A stretch of 64,000 bases of DNA from NCBI GenBank assembly GCA_015499995.1, contig JADNRV010000034.1, positions 186,001 through 250,000 on the forward strand. Direction: 5' to 3'. How positions within the stretch are numbered: the first letter of the stretch is position 1; each line of letters begins with the position of its first letter. Origin of the DNA: Flammula alnicola. Lineage: Eukaryota > Basidiomycota > Agaricomycetes > Agaricales > Strophariaceae. The position numbers and the translations under genes are program-made. Of this stretch, positions 32,182-44,549 are shown one piece after another. The notes beneath the pieces were generated by a model. It had not been told where the DNA came from, searched no databases, and saw nothing but the letters and a program-made list of their open reading frames with translations.

Positions 32182-33431
32182 TCACTCCTTCAGGTCGACG
32201 ACGACCGCCTGGAATCCTGGCCCACCAAACTGTCCTACTCTGACACCGTCCCGGATCGCTCTGTCGCCCGACGGCCAGCTGGAAGCGTTGACAAATACCG
32301 TTCGGTCCACCGCGGGTTCCGTATTTTCCGTCGACCTTAATTCAGCACCCACAGCGGGCCGGCTTGTCGAGTCAATGGGGTCACTATTCTGGATCGTTGG
32401 TGGTGCATTGTCAGATGCAGGGTCCCATGCATGGATGTAGGCACCGTGGGCCTCGTGGATATGGCCGAAGAGGTGCAACCGTGGACGGAGCTCGGACAGT
32501 CGAGCACGAAGGGCCTCACAGCCAACATCATCTCCGCGGCCGGTTCGGTCCAGAATTCGGAATGGTGGCCCATGGGTTAACCTTGCGCGATTTGAGTTTC
32601 TTGGGGCCCTAATAAGCAAGGCGCTGCTCACAAGATATCTGTCTTCGGGAATTTTGAGACGAGTTCTTTGTTGGTAGGTCAACAACGGTTATTGAATAGT
32701 ATAAGAGCGACGCAACATACCTTCGCCTTCTTCTCGTGGATAGTTGAATGCCCAGTTGAAAAATTCAGGAGACCACTGCGTATAATATTTCAAGAGGATT
32801 CAAGGATGAATCGAAAGAAGACCCACTGGCGAACCGTATACACTCCAAAGTTTGCCATTCTCTTTGACCCTGAACTTGAATTCTTCATCCTGAAGGTACA
32901 CGATTCCCGCCTTCGTTGCTCGTGTCCCTTTGAGCAATTTCATGATGGGTGCTAATTTCTGGGTTATCTGAACATCTACCTCGATGGAAAGAAACATATT
33001 GCGCACTTGTTTGCCCTGACGCCAATGCCACCCTTCGTACACCTGTTCATACCAATCTGCATGCAACGTCAGGTCATGATTCCCAGCAATAATTCTGTTC
33101 GCAAAAGCAGAACGTAAGGTACACTCGTACATGGAAATGCAGTGAGCCTCGCTGACAGAAAGACTCACATCTTTATTTTATGCGGCAAGCTGTACAACCA
33201 CTCCATCGTCTTCTCAAAGTCTGCCACCGTTCCGAGATTCGTTAGATCGCCACTATGCAGCAGAACATCACCTTCAGGCACGCTGAAGCTTCGTGAATGC
33301 GTATCACTGATACAGACGAAACGTGTCCATTCCTCGGAAGGCTTTGGAGCAAGTCTGGTCGGTGTGTATTCGAGATGAACGACCTCTTCAGGAGATTTCA
33401 ACACGACGTCCCCGTAGCGATGTTCAGGCAT
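32182..33431 (-). CDS. Metallophosphoesterase, MPPED1/2-like
   Basis: Calcineurin-like two-metal phosphoesterase of the MPPED group, whose animal members hydrolyse phosphodiesters weakly; the fungal substrate is unknown. Six exons (33169-33431, 33007-33094, 32827-32958, 32721-32775, 32632-32665, 32182-32581) give 323 residues. All metal-binding motifs are present in order: CISDTHS (D-x-H), LLHSGDLTNLG (GD), IIAGNHDLTL (GNHD), LLTHGPPF and LHLFGHIHEAHG (GH-x-H). The MPPED-type segments WSVYGSPWSPEFFNWAF and RGDDVGCEALRARL also match. The start MPEHRYGDVV at 33431 is the only upstream Met in frame. No signal peptide, so probably cytosolic. A proline- and acidic-rich insert lies between the GHIHE motif and the C-terminal FVNASS segment. 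Confidence 0.92.
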
Positions 33432-33855
33432 TTACACGTAGGTAATTGATTTGTGAATTTGCAAGTTGAGAAGGGAATCGAAAACGTTGATGGTGATAAG
33501 AAACAAGATGTACATGTACGATGCAGTTGTTGTCGATGTCAATCAAACGAAAGGCTGTACTGGCGTGTAATTACTTAAGGATAAGTCCCTAGATGCTAGC
33601 ATCGTGATAAATATCGTAGAAAACCACGACAAGAGTGCAATTATTAATCATAAAGAGCGCTTGTAATACAGGTGCTTGTGGTTGCGGGTACATAAATATA
33701 TTTCTACAAAGTGTTGTCCGATAATTAAGATTTGGTTAAGAAAGAGATTCAATGCATGCGTAAGTGATTAGAGAACGATAACTGCAAAGCGGAAGCATAG
33801 ATGTGGAGATATACACAGTTTGTGGCGGTCTTCAGAAGAGATGCAAGTAAGGGTA
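33432..33855. other. Intergenic
   Basis: Promoter region of the metallophosphoesterase gene and 3' flank of the first PLC gene. No coding exon seen. Confidence 0.6.
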
Positions 33856-36800
33856 TCAAGATGCTGGAGTCAAGGGGGTGACGTTGATTCGGACGAATAG
33901 CGTCGAGAAAAGATACTGAGACAATTGGGAGTCATGCAGAGGAAGATGTCGATATCCTGCCCACGGACGATGTGAGAAAAACACGAACGAGAATAAATTA
34001 AGAACCAACTCACCCTGCTGCAAGCTGCCTAACGAAGCACAATACACCGCTAACGGCTCGTCGGTGTCCTTGACCTCTTGCCTGACGATGAACCTGACGA
34101 AAATCAGGTCCATCATATCGCCAACACAATCAAATGGCAGGCAAAGCTCCTCTTCCCAGACAGGGTTGAAGCCGTTCTTCTTCACTACGGCTGTTCGTTT
34201 GGTCACGGAGCGACCTGGGGTGGATGCCATCGCGGTAGCAGGAGGGGATAGGATAGGAGAGTTGGGAGTTCCGTTGCCCACAATGTCCTTGGGTTTGACC
34301 TCAGCCTTGTCCTTATCCTTACCCAGATCCTTCGCCTTCTTCGACTCAGGCAGGACAGGCCAATCTGGGATATAGGTCGTCACTTCCACATAAGGGTCTG
34401 CGATCACCTTGTCTCCAATTTCATGCCCGAAGGCATCTTTCGGACGAGGCAGCTGCTGGGCCGAGATAACCTTCACGTCGAGGCTGTGAAATGTTCGCTT
34501 CGCAAGGAGTTCCTTCTGCGCGAGACGAATGGCATCAGGCTTAAGGACATAGCCCGACCTCCCATTCCTTTGAAACATGGCATGATTGATCATATACCCA
34601 AGATCTATGAGCACAAGGCCACTCATATCAGAAGACAAGCAAAAAAGAGCCAGATACGAAGCAAACGCACCAAACGTCTGCCAGTTCAAAGCCACCAACT
34701 GGGCTCCAGCCGCCCAAAACCGATGCGGCTCGTAATTCGTCGATGAAACGCGCATACCCTTCGGATACGTCCGCACGAGGTGGGTCTTCGTATGCTTGAT
34801 CAAATCCCACATGCTGAACCGCAGCATCTTGTTCGCCATTTTCTCGGAGAGCGAGAACATGTGTTCCGGCGCGTACTCCTCTTTCTTGTTGATTCCGCGA
34901 CACTTGACGCCTACGGTGTACACCAGTAGAGCGAGGAGCCGCAGGGACATCTTGGGCTTGGGTCGCCCATCGACGTCGGACAGTCTGCGGGCAGCAACCC
35001 CCGGTGTTTTGAGCGCCGCGGAAAGAGGTGGCGAGGCGAGCGAGGGAAGGGATGCCGGCAATGAGGTCGACGCAATGATAGGCATGGAAAGTGGAGACTG
35101 CAAAAGGACCGTTTCGGGCGTAGGTGTCGAGGAGCTTGTACTCTGCCGGACGCGTTGAAGAAACGTCGCATGCGGTGAAAACGGTGATGGGAGTTGGGTT
35201 GACGACGTGTCTAAATCTGCTGTAGATGTACTCGTCGAAGATAATGAGAAGCTTAATTGAGTTGGAGTCGGCGAGGAGCTTTTGTTTCTCCTATGTGCAC
35301 GCTGTAGGAAATCCGGCCGTGCTGGTGGTGGTGATGCGGCAGTGATACGAGACAATGGTGCTCCGGCCGATTCTATCAGAGACATGGAAGGAGGAGATTG
35401 TGATAGAACCATTTCTTTAGCTTTAGAGGTCGATCCTTTGCCGCCCACGTTCTTCACGCGTTGTATTATGTTTATCTTTGCTTTCGAGATTTGCTCTGCA
35501 GATACATTCAGTCAGATACTGGAGAGGAAATCCTGAACGAAACAGGTAACATACCTTTCATACTCGAATCCGATTGCGTCTGTTGTTTCTTTTTTGTGGT
35601 ATCATCCGGAAGCTCCCTCATTATCTCAAAGAACATATCCGAGTCAGATGTGGACGACGACATGTCTGTAAAATATCCGTCGCTGTCGATGGAGTCCATC
35701 CTGACGAGATCTTGATTCTTCGCCTATAGAAAGATTGACTCAGAATAAGACAAACATCCCGTCAATGTAGTAGAAACGCACCTTCAGCAATATCTTCCCC
35801 TTCAATTGCTCTGGACTCGGCAGCGCCTCAATCTTGGGCAAGCCCTCCGGTGGCACACGGACAAGACTCTCTCCAAACTCCTCAGTCATAATGGCAGCAA
35901 TCCAATCCTGCTGAGGCAGCGAGCAATGTACCTCCGCAGAAATGATAATGGGGTACGGAGAAGTGCTGAAGCCATACTTCATAATAGCTTGGCACACCTC
36001 GCGAAGCGAGACCTTGGTGGTAAGCGTTTTGCCGTGGAAGATCATGGGCTCCAGGTCGCCGTCGTAAATATCGACTGTATGCATTTGAATAATGAGTATC
36101 ATGGTTGAGAAAGATGGGGTGAAAACGTACGTTCGACACTACGACAGCTGTGCAGCAAGGCCCTGATATAGCCTTCTGTCGTACTGGAGCCCACTAGCTG
36201 GTGTCCAACAAGATATGTGTTGTGCGACGACGATATGAAATACTCCGAAAGTGGTCGCGTCATATCTTGCCAAACGTCACTGTGCTGGTCCGTGAATGCC
36301 GAATTGTCCGGCGAAAGGAGAAACGACATAAAGGCATCGACGGTCATCACGGCGCAGGTCGTCTCCTCAGGGCCATGAGCACAAGCTGATCATCGCCTGG
36401 GTGGCCAAGTTGGCCTGTAGATGTCGATACTTGTCGAATAAGATTTGGAGATCAGCTGTCTTCATTGACGCCTTGAACCTCATTATTAATTTGTGATTCT
36501 CTGGAAGCAAAAAATAGCGCACCTTCTGCTTCTCCTTCATGAACTTCTCGAACACCCCAAAGTCAAAAATTCCATCGTTTGCGGTACGGAGCTTCTTGTA
36601 CAACCTATCTACCTCCGGACGGGCCTTGAGGAGCTTCACGAAGCGTCGAAAATCATCGAAGTCGAGAAATTGACGCTTTTGGGCGTCCGCTTGCTACACG
36701 AGACAACAGCCTTAGCGGCGAGAAGAGAACAAAATTGAGCCAAACTCACCTTGAACAACCTGAGAAGGTCCTCGCGGTTCGAATTAATATTCAGCTTCCT

Positions 36801-37809
36801 GCAAAGGTTCTCTATTTCGTTGAATGACAGTTTGTGGTCCGGCTCTTCGTCTGCGGCCTTCCAGTACTGTTTCTCCCATAGAGCCTGGCGCATCTCCCCA
36901 CGCCCAAGCCCTCGCATAAGCTCCTGCCTCATACTGTGGAGATCACGCAGGGTATGGTCCCACATCTGGTAGGTTTCTTTGTCGGGGGCGATAAGATGCA
37001 AAGTCTTGTAGTTGCCGTCCAGGATGTAGATAATAGTGAGCCACCGGTCTTGGTATTCTTTTGCTAGCTGGAGGTGTTCGCGATTATACCGTGCGTCATA
37101 GCCCGAGCGAATTTCCTTGATGTTCTCGATGGGAACTGGGCATGTCAGTGAAGCACACGAGCAGCGTAAATAGAGTAAGATGCTCACTAATTTTATGCTT
37201 CTTTGAAACCCATACAATTTGCCCCAAATCTGCGTCCAGGCGAAACAGACAGACTTTATGCTTCTTCGCAGATACTTTGGTCATGAGCGTGCCTCGTTGG
37301 AGGAGCCGAAGCGTCTTGACATCGCCTATGACAGGCGACGGAGGCTCTGGCTCTGGCTCTGCGGTGGGTGCAGGCATATGATAAGAAGATACGCCTTCTG
37401 AGACAATCGAAAGGGCTGGCGGGCGAGGCTGAGCAGATAACCTCTTCGCTCTCGATGGTGGAGCACTCTGCACGTGGCTAGGCATCGGTGGAAGAATCGA
37501 CAAGTCGGTTAACGACCTCGAATGGCCTCTCCGAGGCGTAGGTCGATCGTCGTCGGTCGAAGGTGTCTTGTGCCGACTCAATGACTTCGACCGTCCAATC
37601 GCTATGGAGCGGTTCTTCAAGCCTTGGATTGTACGCTTGAATGATGCTCCAAAGCCGTTGTTGGATGTGGGGCTCGGCGCGGGCTGACTGTACGGATCTT
37701 CAGCGAGTTCTTTAACGACTACTTGCCCATTGCTGGTCAATAGGCCTTCTGCCCTTTTCAGAACTCTGTCCGGATGTCGCCTGGGACGCGGGGGCTCCAT
37801 GACCATCAT
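33856..37809 (-). CDS. Phosphoinositide-specific phospholipase C, long paralogue, with a frame break
   Basis: PI-PLC cleaves PIP2 to diacylglycerol and IP3. Exons 37188-37809, 36750-37135, 36523-36693, 36131-36471, 35782-36074, 35555-35723, about 34671-35495, 34015-34604 and 33856-33956 give the classic layout: a Ser/Pro-rich N-terminus, PH domain ([20 protein letters not shown] to [11 protein letters not shown]), EF-hand region, X box ([47 protein letters not shown]), a very long Ser/Pro-rich X-Y linker, Y box ([39 protein letters not shown]) and a C2 domain ([31 protein letters not shown]). Both catalytic histidines are present. Exon 36131-36471 is one base off phase: between 36375 and 36400 the frame ending SLCSWP must change by one to reach [19 protein letters not shown]. 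No intron fits, so this is either an assembly indel or a disabling mutation. Start at 37809 (MMVMEPPRP) is tentative. Confidence 0.85.
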
Positions 37810-39228
37810 TGTAAGAGGTATAAGATGGGTTGAGCGCTCAGGACATTTTCTGAGCGCCTGCGGGAAATTTCTTACACAGGGTGGTGTGCTAAAACAGACC
37901 GCGGCAACCAACGGCCAGTAACCTTCTCAGTTATCTCAGGCTCCGAAACTGATAACTCTCTTTTGTTTCTTCACTTTGAACCTACCACGGTCTTAGCTCT
38001 TCCACGAACAACTGCAGAATACAAAGGTGCGTAGTTTTCCTATATCCTCCTGCTCACATATTGACTTTTCGATATTATCTTTTCTCGATCTTTCAACCAG
38101 AATAACCACAATCTACTCGGGTTTCATGTAAAGGGCGACTTTCGCAGAAGATGGAGATACGGTGGAATTGATTTCAACCAAGACACCTTCCAGTCACTCT
38201 GAGTCATTAAGACCCTGCCCTCCCTACTTAACAATTGAACAGAGAATTTGGCCCCCAGTCTGCGGGAACTCCGGCAAACATGCGTTTATTTTTGGGTCGG
38301 AGGTTCAGAATTACCAGGAATGACCTCGTCGACGTCCACGCGACTCATGCGCAGCTACGTTCCATCATTCATCGGAGATCAGGATTCTTTAATTTGACGA
38401 CCTCGTTTCTGCTAACGAGGCAGCGGCCCGCCCTTATCGTTTTCCATCTGTGACATGGGATGACCACTGGTACTCTACTTCTTGACGTGAGAGCTTCAGC
38501 GCTTCAAAACGACGACTCGGTAGAGACGGTTAAACTTTTAAAGCGGTTCGTAAGGTCTATCTATGTGTCATTATCAATTCCTGAATTAGTTCCAATAGAT
38601 CCAACGCGCTGCCTGGTCAGATGTCTACCTTTTTTCTGAAATGAATGTTCGCCTTTGCCCACAGCCATTTCGCGCGAGACTCTAGAACAGACCAAGCTTA
38701 TGACGACGAAGATGAGTATCGCCGCTACCGATACTTTGCAGATACACGTCCAGCATCTACTCTAACAATACGGTGACGCGTGGGCTGGTATTGGGACTCG
38801 TGGAACTCGACGGCGACACACTCGATGATGCGCAGGCTTACATATAGAGCGACATATCTATACAGTCGCGTGATTTTCATATCCAGGATGATGGGTTTTA
38901 CTAGCGTGCGACGCACAAAAACATTCAGACCACAATATGCAAATCAATTTACATCCAAGCTGCTAAAGTACATCATGTAAATTACATCAGTCTCGAATGT
39001 TGAATGACTGAGATGTGCAAGAAATATCAGGCGAGTCAAAATGGTACTGACGATGGCAAATATATACTAGATCCTAGAGAATAATGGTGGAAGATAGAGA
39101 AATAATGAAATCATGGAGTTGACGGAGTCGGAGCTGGATATGATGAAAAAATGAAAATGTCGACTTGCAGAAATTCCAAAGCCCAAAGGCGACTTGTTCC
39201 AAAACTAGTTGCACCGCCAGAGATGGAA
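37810..39228. other. Intergenic
   Basis: Contains the promoter of the long PLC gene (about 37810-38200). No convincing coding exon on either strand in the remainder. Confidence 0.5.
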
Positions 39229-40613
39229 CTATCTCCTTCTTCGTCTTGAATGTTTCGAGGACTTCGCACGCTGTTGTTCGTTGAGATACTCGCACTTGAA
39301 AGATCGTCGTGCACATTGGCTACATGAAAAAAAGAAGTCAGGAAATTAAACATCAAACAGTGTTCTAGTAACCCAATTACGTACTTGCACGTCGGGTCGG
39401 GGCTACCTTCGGGCGGACGACCACACGCGATCTTGCGTTCCCTACAAAAGTACATGCCAAACTTGGTTTCTTCGGTTCCTTGACGTTCCTTGTTACCGAA
39501 CTCTCAGCTTGTGACGACGACGAGGAAGAAGCGGTGGGTGTCGAGGGCGTATTTGGTGAATCGACGAAGGTGAGTTGCGTAGGAATCCACAAGTCATGTG
39601 CAGGGTCAGGTGGATCATCGCTTATGCTCATGCCTAGATATGTGGCAGACGCAGACAAATGATCCGCCCGGTGCTTGGGCGTTCAATATCAGCAGAGGGG
39701 GGAAATAGTTCTTGACTTCGCCTCCGTTTCTTGGGAGAAGACAAAGGTAAAGGCGAAGCTGCGGCAACCGTAGACAGAGAATGACAGCTTTGACGCCGTC
39801 GAGAGGAGGCTTGTTCCTCTTGTTTAAGTCTGTCCATGAATTCGAGGTTGAGGGAGAGCTCCGAGTATTTGGAGCGTTGTTCAGGCGGTACGGGTTGGTG
39901 CTGCGTTCGCAAAGTTAACACGTTGTAGTTTTGATGGAAAGCCTACAAAGGGAAACATACAGCTCGACATCTTAGCATGGGGGATGCCGAATTTGGAGGA
40001 ACTTGTGGGCGATGGTGGCAAACCACGGCAGTGGATGGCGAATTCAGTGCCGGAGACATTGCCTACAAGGAATGTGATTTTCAATTAGCATTTATGGATG
40101 TGCAAAAGAATTAACGCGTACCGCAGTCTCGTGCCTAGGCGGGACTTCATCATGACGGAGGTTGGGAGCGGCACATGTATCGATCGCCGAGAAACCATCC
40201 AGTCCGTGGCCGAGTATGACTCGATTATGGTCCTCGTTGAGAGTCCAGCTTGATGTTGGCGTCCACAGTGGCGAGCCGTACTGCCGCTGCTGCTGATTCT
40301 CGAACTCGCGATATTCATCAGACTCGGAACTCCAGTAGAAACTTCCGCCTCGAAGCGGTATGCTATGCTGCTGGTCATATTTTCAACCTATATATACATG
40401 CATTACGTTGTGGTAGATACTTACCAGATGACCGTGTAAAAACCCTTCCTTGCTAAAGTGTTCTCGAGTGGTGGCATAAGCGACCGAATTATAGTGCCCA
40501 TCGAATGAGTCGTTCTCGGCCGACCATCTCCCACCGAAGGTATCCAAGACCTTAGAAGAGTGAGTGGTGGAATCGTACCGAGCTGGCTGAGTGTTAGTCT
40601 CATATGCCGTCAT
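39229..40613 (-). CDS. Transcription factor with a C-terminal Zn2Cys6 cluster, two apparent indels
   Basis: Exons 40425-40613, 40122-40370, 39961-40062, 39385-39900 and 39229-39319 encode about 382 residues. The N-terminal part is polar and disordered (MTAYETNTQPARYD; FYWSSESDEYREFENQQQ), followed by EQRSKYSELSLNLEFMDRLK and basic SPKKRRRS. The DNA-binding cluster sits at the very C-terminus: LACTFCRERKIACG, a spacer, PTCNQCARRSFKCEYL, with six Cys spaced 2-6-11-2-6; the last intron splits it at CN. This C-terminal placement is known in basidiomycete Zn2Cys6 proteins. Two places need a one-base correction: 39661-39675 (STG to ADHLSASATYLG) and 39441-39452, a TTTT run inside CTFC. Both fall in exon 39385-39900, whose corrected length restores phase with the final exon. 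Target genes unknown. Confidence 0.72.
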
Positions 40614-41567
40614 TCTACAAGATGACTGTTAGCCGTGAAGTACATATGATTTTCATATCCGCCCGCTTACATGCATCAACAGGCCTAGCCGAGTAGCGAG
40701 AGCGATATAAATGTCAGAAATCGGCGCTAGATGCCGCGAGCGAAGTAAAACAGACTGATTAGCTTTCGACGGAGGCCGATTACTGGAAAGACAACAACAC
40801 ACGATGAATGTTGAGGGTAAAGGAGGGGAAGATGAACGAGGAGGTGGTCAATGTGGACCCTTAACTTGTACGTACATCGTTCCCGTAACGAATCCCTTTT
40901 CGGGATTAGCGTTTTTGACATTTGTGCACACACTTGTCAATATTTGCGGCCACGAAGGGCAAAAATCGTAAGGAGTTGTATGATATCATCCGCACAGGAA
41001 AATCGAATGCGCCAAGGCCGTAATACGCAACTGTGATGTTCTCTGCATGTCTTTGGGATGCTCAGTTTTTACTGCGAAAAACAAGAAAACATGGATATAA
41101 ATCCAGCTCGGACGGCTGGGCCCGGCCTCGGGCATAGGGTCACCATCGATCAATATATTGGAATTTAGAAATTGAATGGCAGCGTTACACGCGGTAGGGA
41201 ACAACCCCTTCGCGTCCATGGGTCTGCACGAATCCAGGCGGATATTGACTCCGAATACTTTGTGAGTTGTGGGTCTCATCAAATTGTTGCGAATCGATTT
41301 CGACGATTCAAACACAATTAGAGCCTGGATCCACTGTGGATGGATGACTGAAGTGGCTAGATGTCAAAAATGTGACGAAAGGTGGGCTTGCCACCCGGAG
41401 CGGTGTGCCTTTTTCGTAAGTAACGAGGCCGGATAACAAATTCCGAAAAAGATACTTGAAAATTTTTGTGTTTAGTCCATTCGGGGTAAGAAAATACTTG
41501 ATATAGTCTTATAATCGATGAATTGCGTGAAGGGATGATCGTTATTGCATGATGTTGAGCGAGGATC
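40614..41567. other. No gene assigned
   Basis: Promoter of the zinc-cluster gene (about 40614-40950). The rest has no convincing exon. Confidence 0.5.
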
Positions 41568-44549
41568 CTATACAACATCTCGGATGTTGATTTGGATGAA
41601 GAGTGTTGAGAACAAGTGCTGAGTGAGTTGAGCATCGTGAAGGGAAGATGACGGAAGCCTGGAAAACATTCATAAATGAAATAATCTATCAGAGAGAAAC
41701 TGAAAACATCACTTGCCTTGCTCCAAGCATCCCAAAGGAGTACAGTAAACGCCGAGGGGCTCATTGTCTTCATCTTTCCCCTCCTGACGAACTGCGAACT
41801 CGACGAAGATAAGATCTGTCATGTCGCCCACACAGTCGAATGGGAGACAAAGTTCTTCTTGCCAAATCGGGTTGAAGCCATTATCCTTGATAACCGGCGT
41901 CTTGAACGAAACGGTTCTGGCAGAGGATACAGTCGTGGTGGTCGCATCGGTTGAAGGAGAATATTTCGCTCCGGCAGCGGTCGCCGACGTGGGAAGGAAT
42001 GGAGAATGAGACCAATCGGTATATGGAGCGAAACCTCAACATACGGGTCGACGATGGATTTGTCGATAATCTCTTTGCCATTGGAATCACGGAGCCGGGG
42101 AAGTTGCTGAGCAGAGATGATCTAAAAGCGAGGATGATCCTTAGTTCCATAGCGCGTTTAGAAAGCGATCTTTATCTCACTGTAACGTCAAAGAAGTGTT
42201 GAGTGCGTTTCGAGAGAAGGTCTTTCTCGGGACAGCGAAGGGCCTCGGGTTTCAGAACATATCCCGCTCGCCCATTGCGTTGGAACATGGCTTGGTTGAT
42301 CATGTATCCGAGATCTGAGATAGAAAGTGGTTAGAGATATAAAATCAGAATGGTTTGCAAGGCTGACCAAAAGTTTGCCAATTGATCGCAACAACCTGAC
42401 ACCCAGCAGCCCAATAGCGGTGTGGTTCATAGTTAGTCGAATTCACCCTCGTACCCTTCGGATAGACCCTGACGAGATGGGTGTGATTGTGTTTGACGAG
42501 GTCACGAATGCTTGCTTTCAAAAGGCGATTGGCCGAATTCTCAGAGAGCGAGAAAATGTGCTCCGGAGCGTATTCAATATCTGGGTTGATACCATGGCAT
42601 TTGACGCCCACTGTGTAGACGAGCAGAGAGATAAGGCGGAAGGACATCTTGGTTTTGTGTTTCTCATGAGAATGTTCTTCCGTTCCGCGTAATTTCTTCC
42701 ACGTTTTCTTCAGGTCAGTGATTCCTTCCTTTAAAATTATCTCCGCTTCATTGCTTGACGTTTCGGAGGAGGTTTCCGCTGGAAGTGTAGCGGATTTCTG
42801 TGCAGCCGCTTTTTGTGCCAAACGCGCAGCCTGAATCGCAGCCAGTTGTTCCACAACGTATAGATTTTTGGCCTGGTTTTCCCTCAGCGCCGTGCAAATT
42901 TTTAATTCCTGGAAGCGACTCACTTTTAGGAGGAATTTATGTTTAAGTTCTTCTGGGCTAGGCAAAACATCGATCTTAGGACGCCCCTCAGCTGGGGCTT
43001 GAACTATTGAATCTCCGAACACCTCCGTCATAATGTCAACAAGCTTATCCTGCTGCGCGACACCGCAGTGAACTTCCGCAGAGATAAGAACAGGATACGG
43101 GGATGTCGTAAAGCATACTTGGCGAGCGCATTGCATATATCCCTTAACGAGACTTTGGATGTCAAGGTATTTCCATGGTAAACCATAGGCTCCTCGTCGC
43201 CGTCATAGATATCCACTAGCGACATCAATATTAGTCTTACGCAGCCGAAGAGAGACGGATCGCTCACGCTCTACGCTTCTACAGCTGTGTAACAGAGCTC
43301 GTATATAACCTTCAATTGTGCTGACACCTACAAGCTGGTGGCCGACAAGATAAGTGTTGTGAGAAGAGGATATGTAGTAATCGGAGATAGGGGCAGTCAT
43401 ATCCTGCCAAACAGGTCGATCTTGCTCCGAGAACGCAGCATTCTCCGGAGAGACGAGGAAAGCCGAAAAGCCCTCAAGGCCTAGAAGGTTTACTGGTTCG
43501 TTTGGAGAGGCCGCCGCCGCCGCCCCAGAGTACTTCTTGAAAATGGTCGCTAATTCAGCATCGTTCAATTTCGACTATTGGGTGAGTTCAGTATTGAACA
43601 ATAAAAGGTAAATCGACAATGGTTTGACCTTCTGGTACTCCTTCATGAACTTGATGAACGCATCCAGCTCGAACTTGCCTCCATTCGCGGTACACAGTTT
43701 GGCATAGATACCCTCGATGTCGGGACGGCGTTTGAGAACCTTGGCAAATTTTTGGAACTGTTCAAAGTCCAAATATCCTCTTTTCAGTGTGTCTGCATCC
43801 TGCGAAAAGATTAGGGCTATGGCACCACTGTCGAAATAAGGGGAAATACCTTGAACATAGTCTTCAATTGTGTAGTCGTAATATTCATGTTCAATCGTTT
43901 GCAAAGTCGCTCCACGTCATCGAAATCCAGAACTTGATCGCCTTCCTCATCAGCGCCTTTCCAATACTGCCGTTCCCAAACTGACTGGCGCATCTCGACA
44001 TTTCCGAGCCCGGTCATCAGCCCTTGGCGAATAGCGTACAGCTTCTGCAGCGCCAAGCTCCACTGTTGGAAGACGTCTCTCGTTTCGGCGACGATATGAA
44101 GCGTCTTGTATGTCCCGTCCAAAATATAGATGATAGTGATCCATCGTTCTTCGTAGTCCTCAGGAAATTTGAATTGCTGGCGATAGTAACGAGCGTCCAC
44201 ACCCAGGCGGAGCTCTTTGATGCTTTCTATGGGGACTAACGAGGTGTCAGCGCAATTCGATGACCGTTTACACGACCCACGCACTTGCAACGTCTTTGCT
44301 TGACTTATACAGTATACGTCCCTCATCGGGATCAATCCGAAACAACACCGGCTTCCGTTTTCCATCCGAGATCTTCACCATCATGGTGCCTTTCTTCAAA
44401 GCGTCGGGGATAATTGTATCCATGATTATTGGGCTGTCGGCTAGTGGCGGTGTCAAACTTGGAGCGTTTTTCTCGAGATATAGGGAACGGCGCGCTTGAC
44501 GATTTCGGCCGACCTTCTTGCTATTCGCTTCGTTTCTTTCTGGGCCCAA
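41568..44549 (-). CDS. Phosphoinositide-specific phospholipase C, short paralogue, three apparent one-base deletions
   Basis: Tandem paralogue of the gene at 33856. Exons 44285-44549, 43850-44235, 43629-43799, 43268-43574, 42924-43215, 42368-42872, 42181-42314, 41717-42121 and 41568-41658. The second and third exons have the same lengths as in the long copy (386 and 171 nt). PH (MMVKISDGKRKPVLFRIDPD), EF-hand, X box ([47 protein letters not shown]), short linker, Y box ([20 protein letters not shown]) and C2 ([31 protein letters not shown]) are all visible. Three single-base losses break the frame: 43108-43118 (KYG to FTTSPYP), 42012-42022 (HIP to DWSHSP) and 41632-41647 (HLPL to HDAQLTQ). 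There are no in-frame stops otherwise and all splice sites are intact, but the last intron has a GC donor (GCAAGT) where the long copy has GT. Recent pseudogene or local sequence errors. The N-terminal Met at 44549 is tentative. Confidence 0.8.

Noticed and set aside
36361..36471. Hidden intron to explain the frame change in the long PLC gene
   Set aside because: The only GT in the region (GTATCG) is in the wrong phase for every downstream AG, and the available intron lengths would be about 45 nt or less.
43081..43140. Intron starting at GTATGC in the short PLC X box
   Set aside because: It would remove the conserved TSPYPVLISAEVHC segment, and the resulting junction is out of frame.
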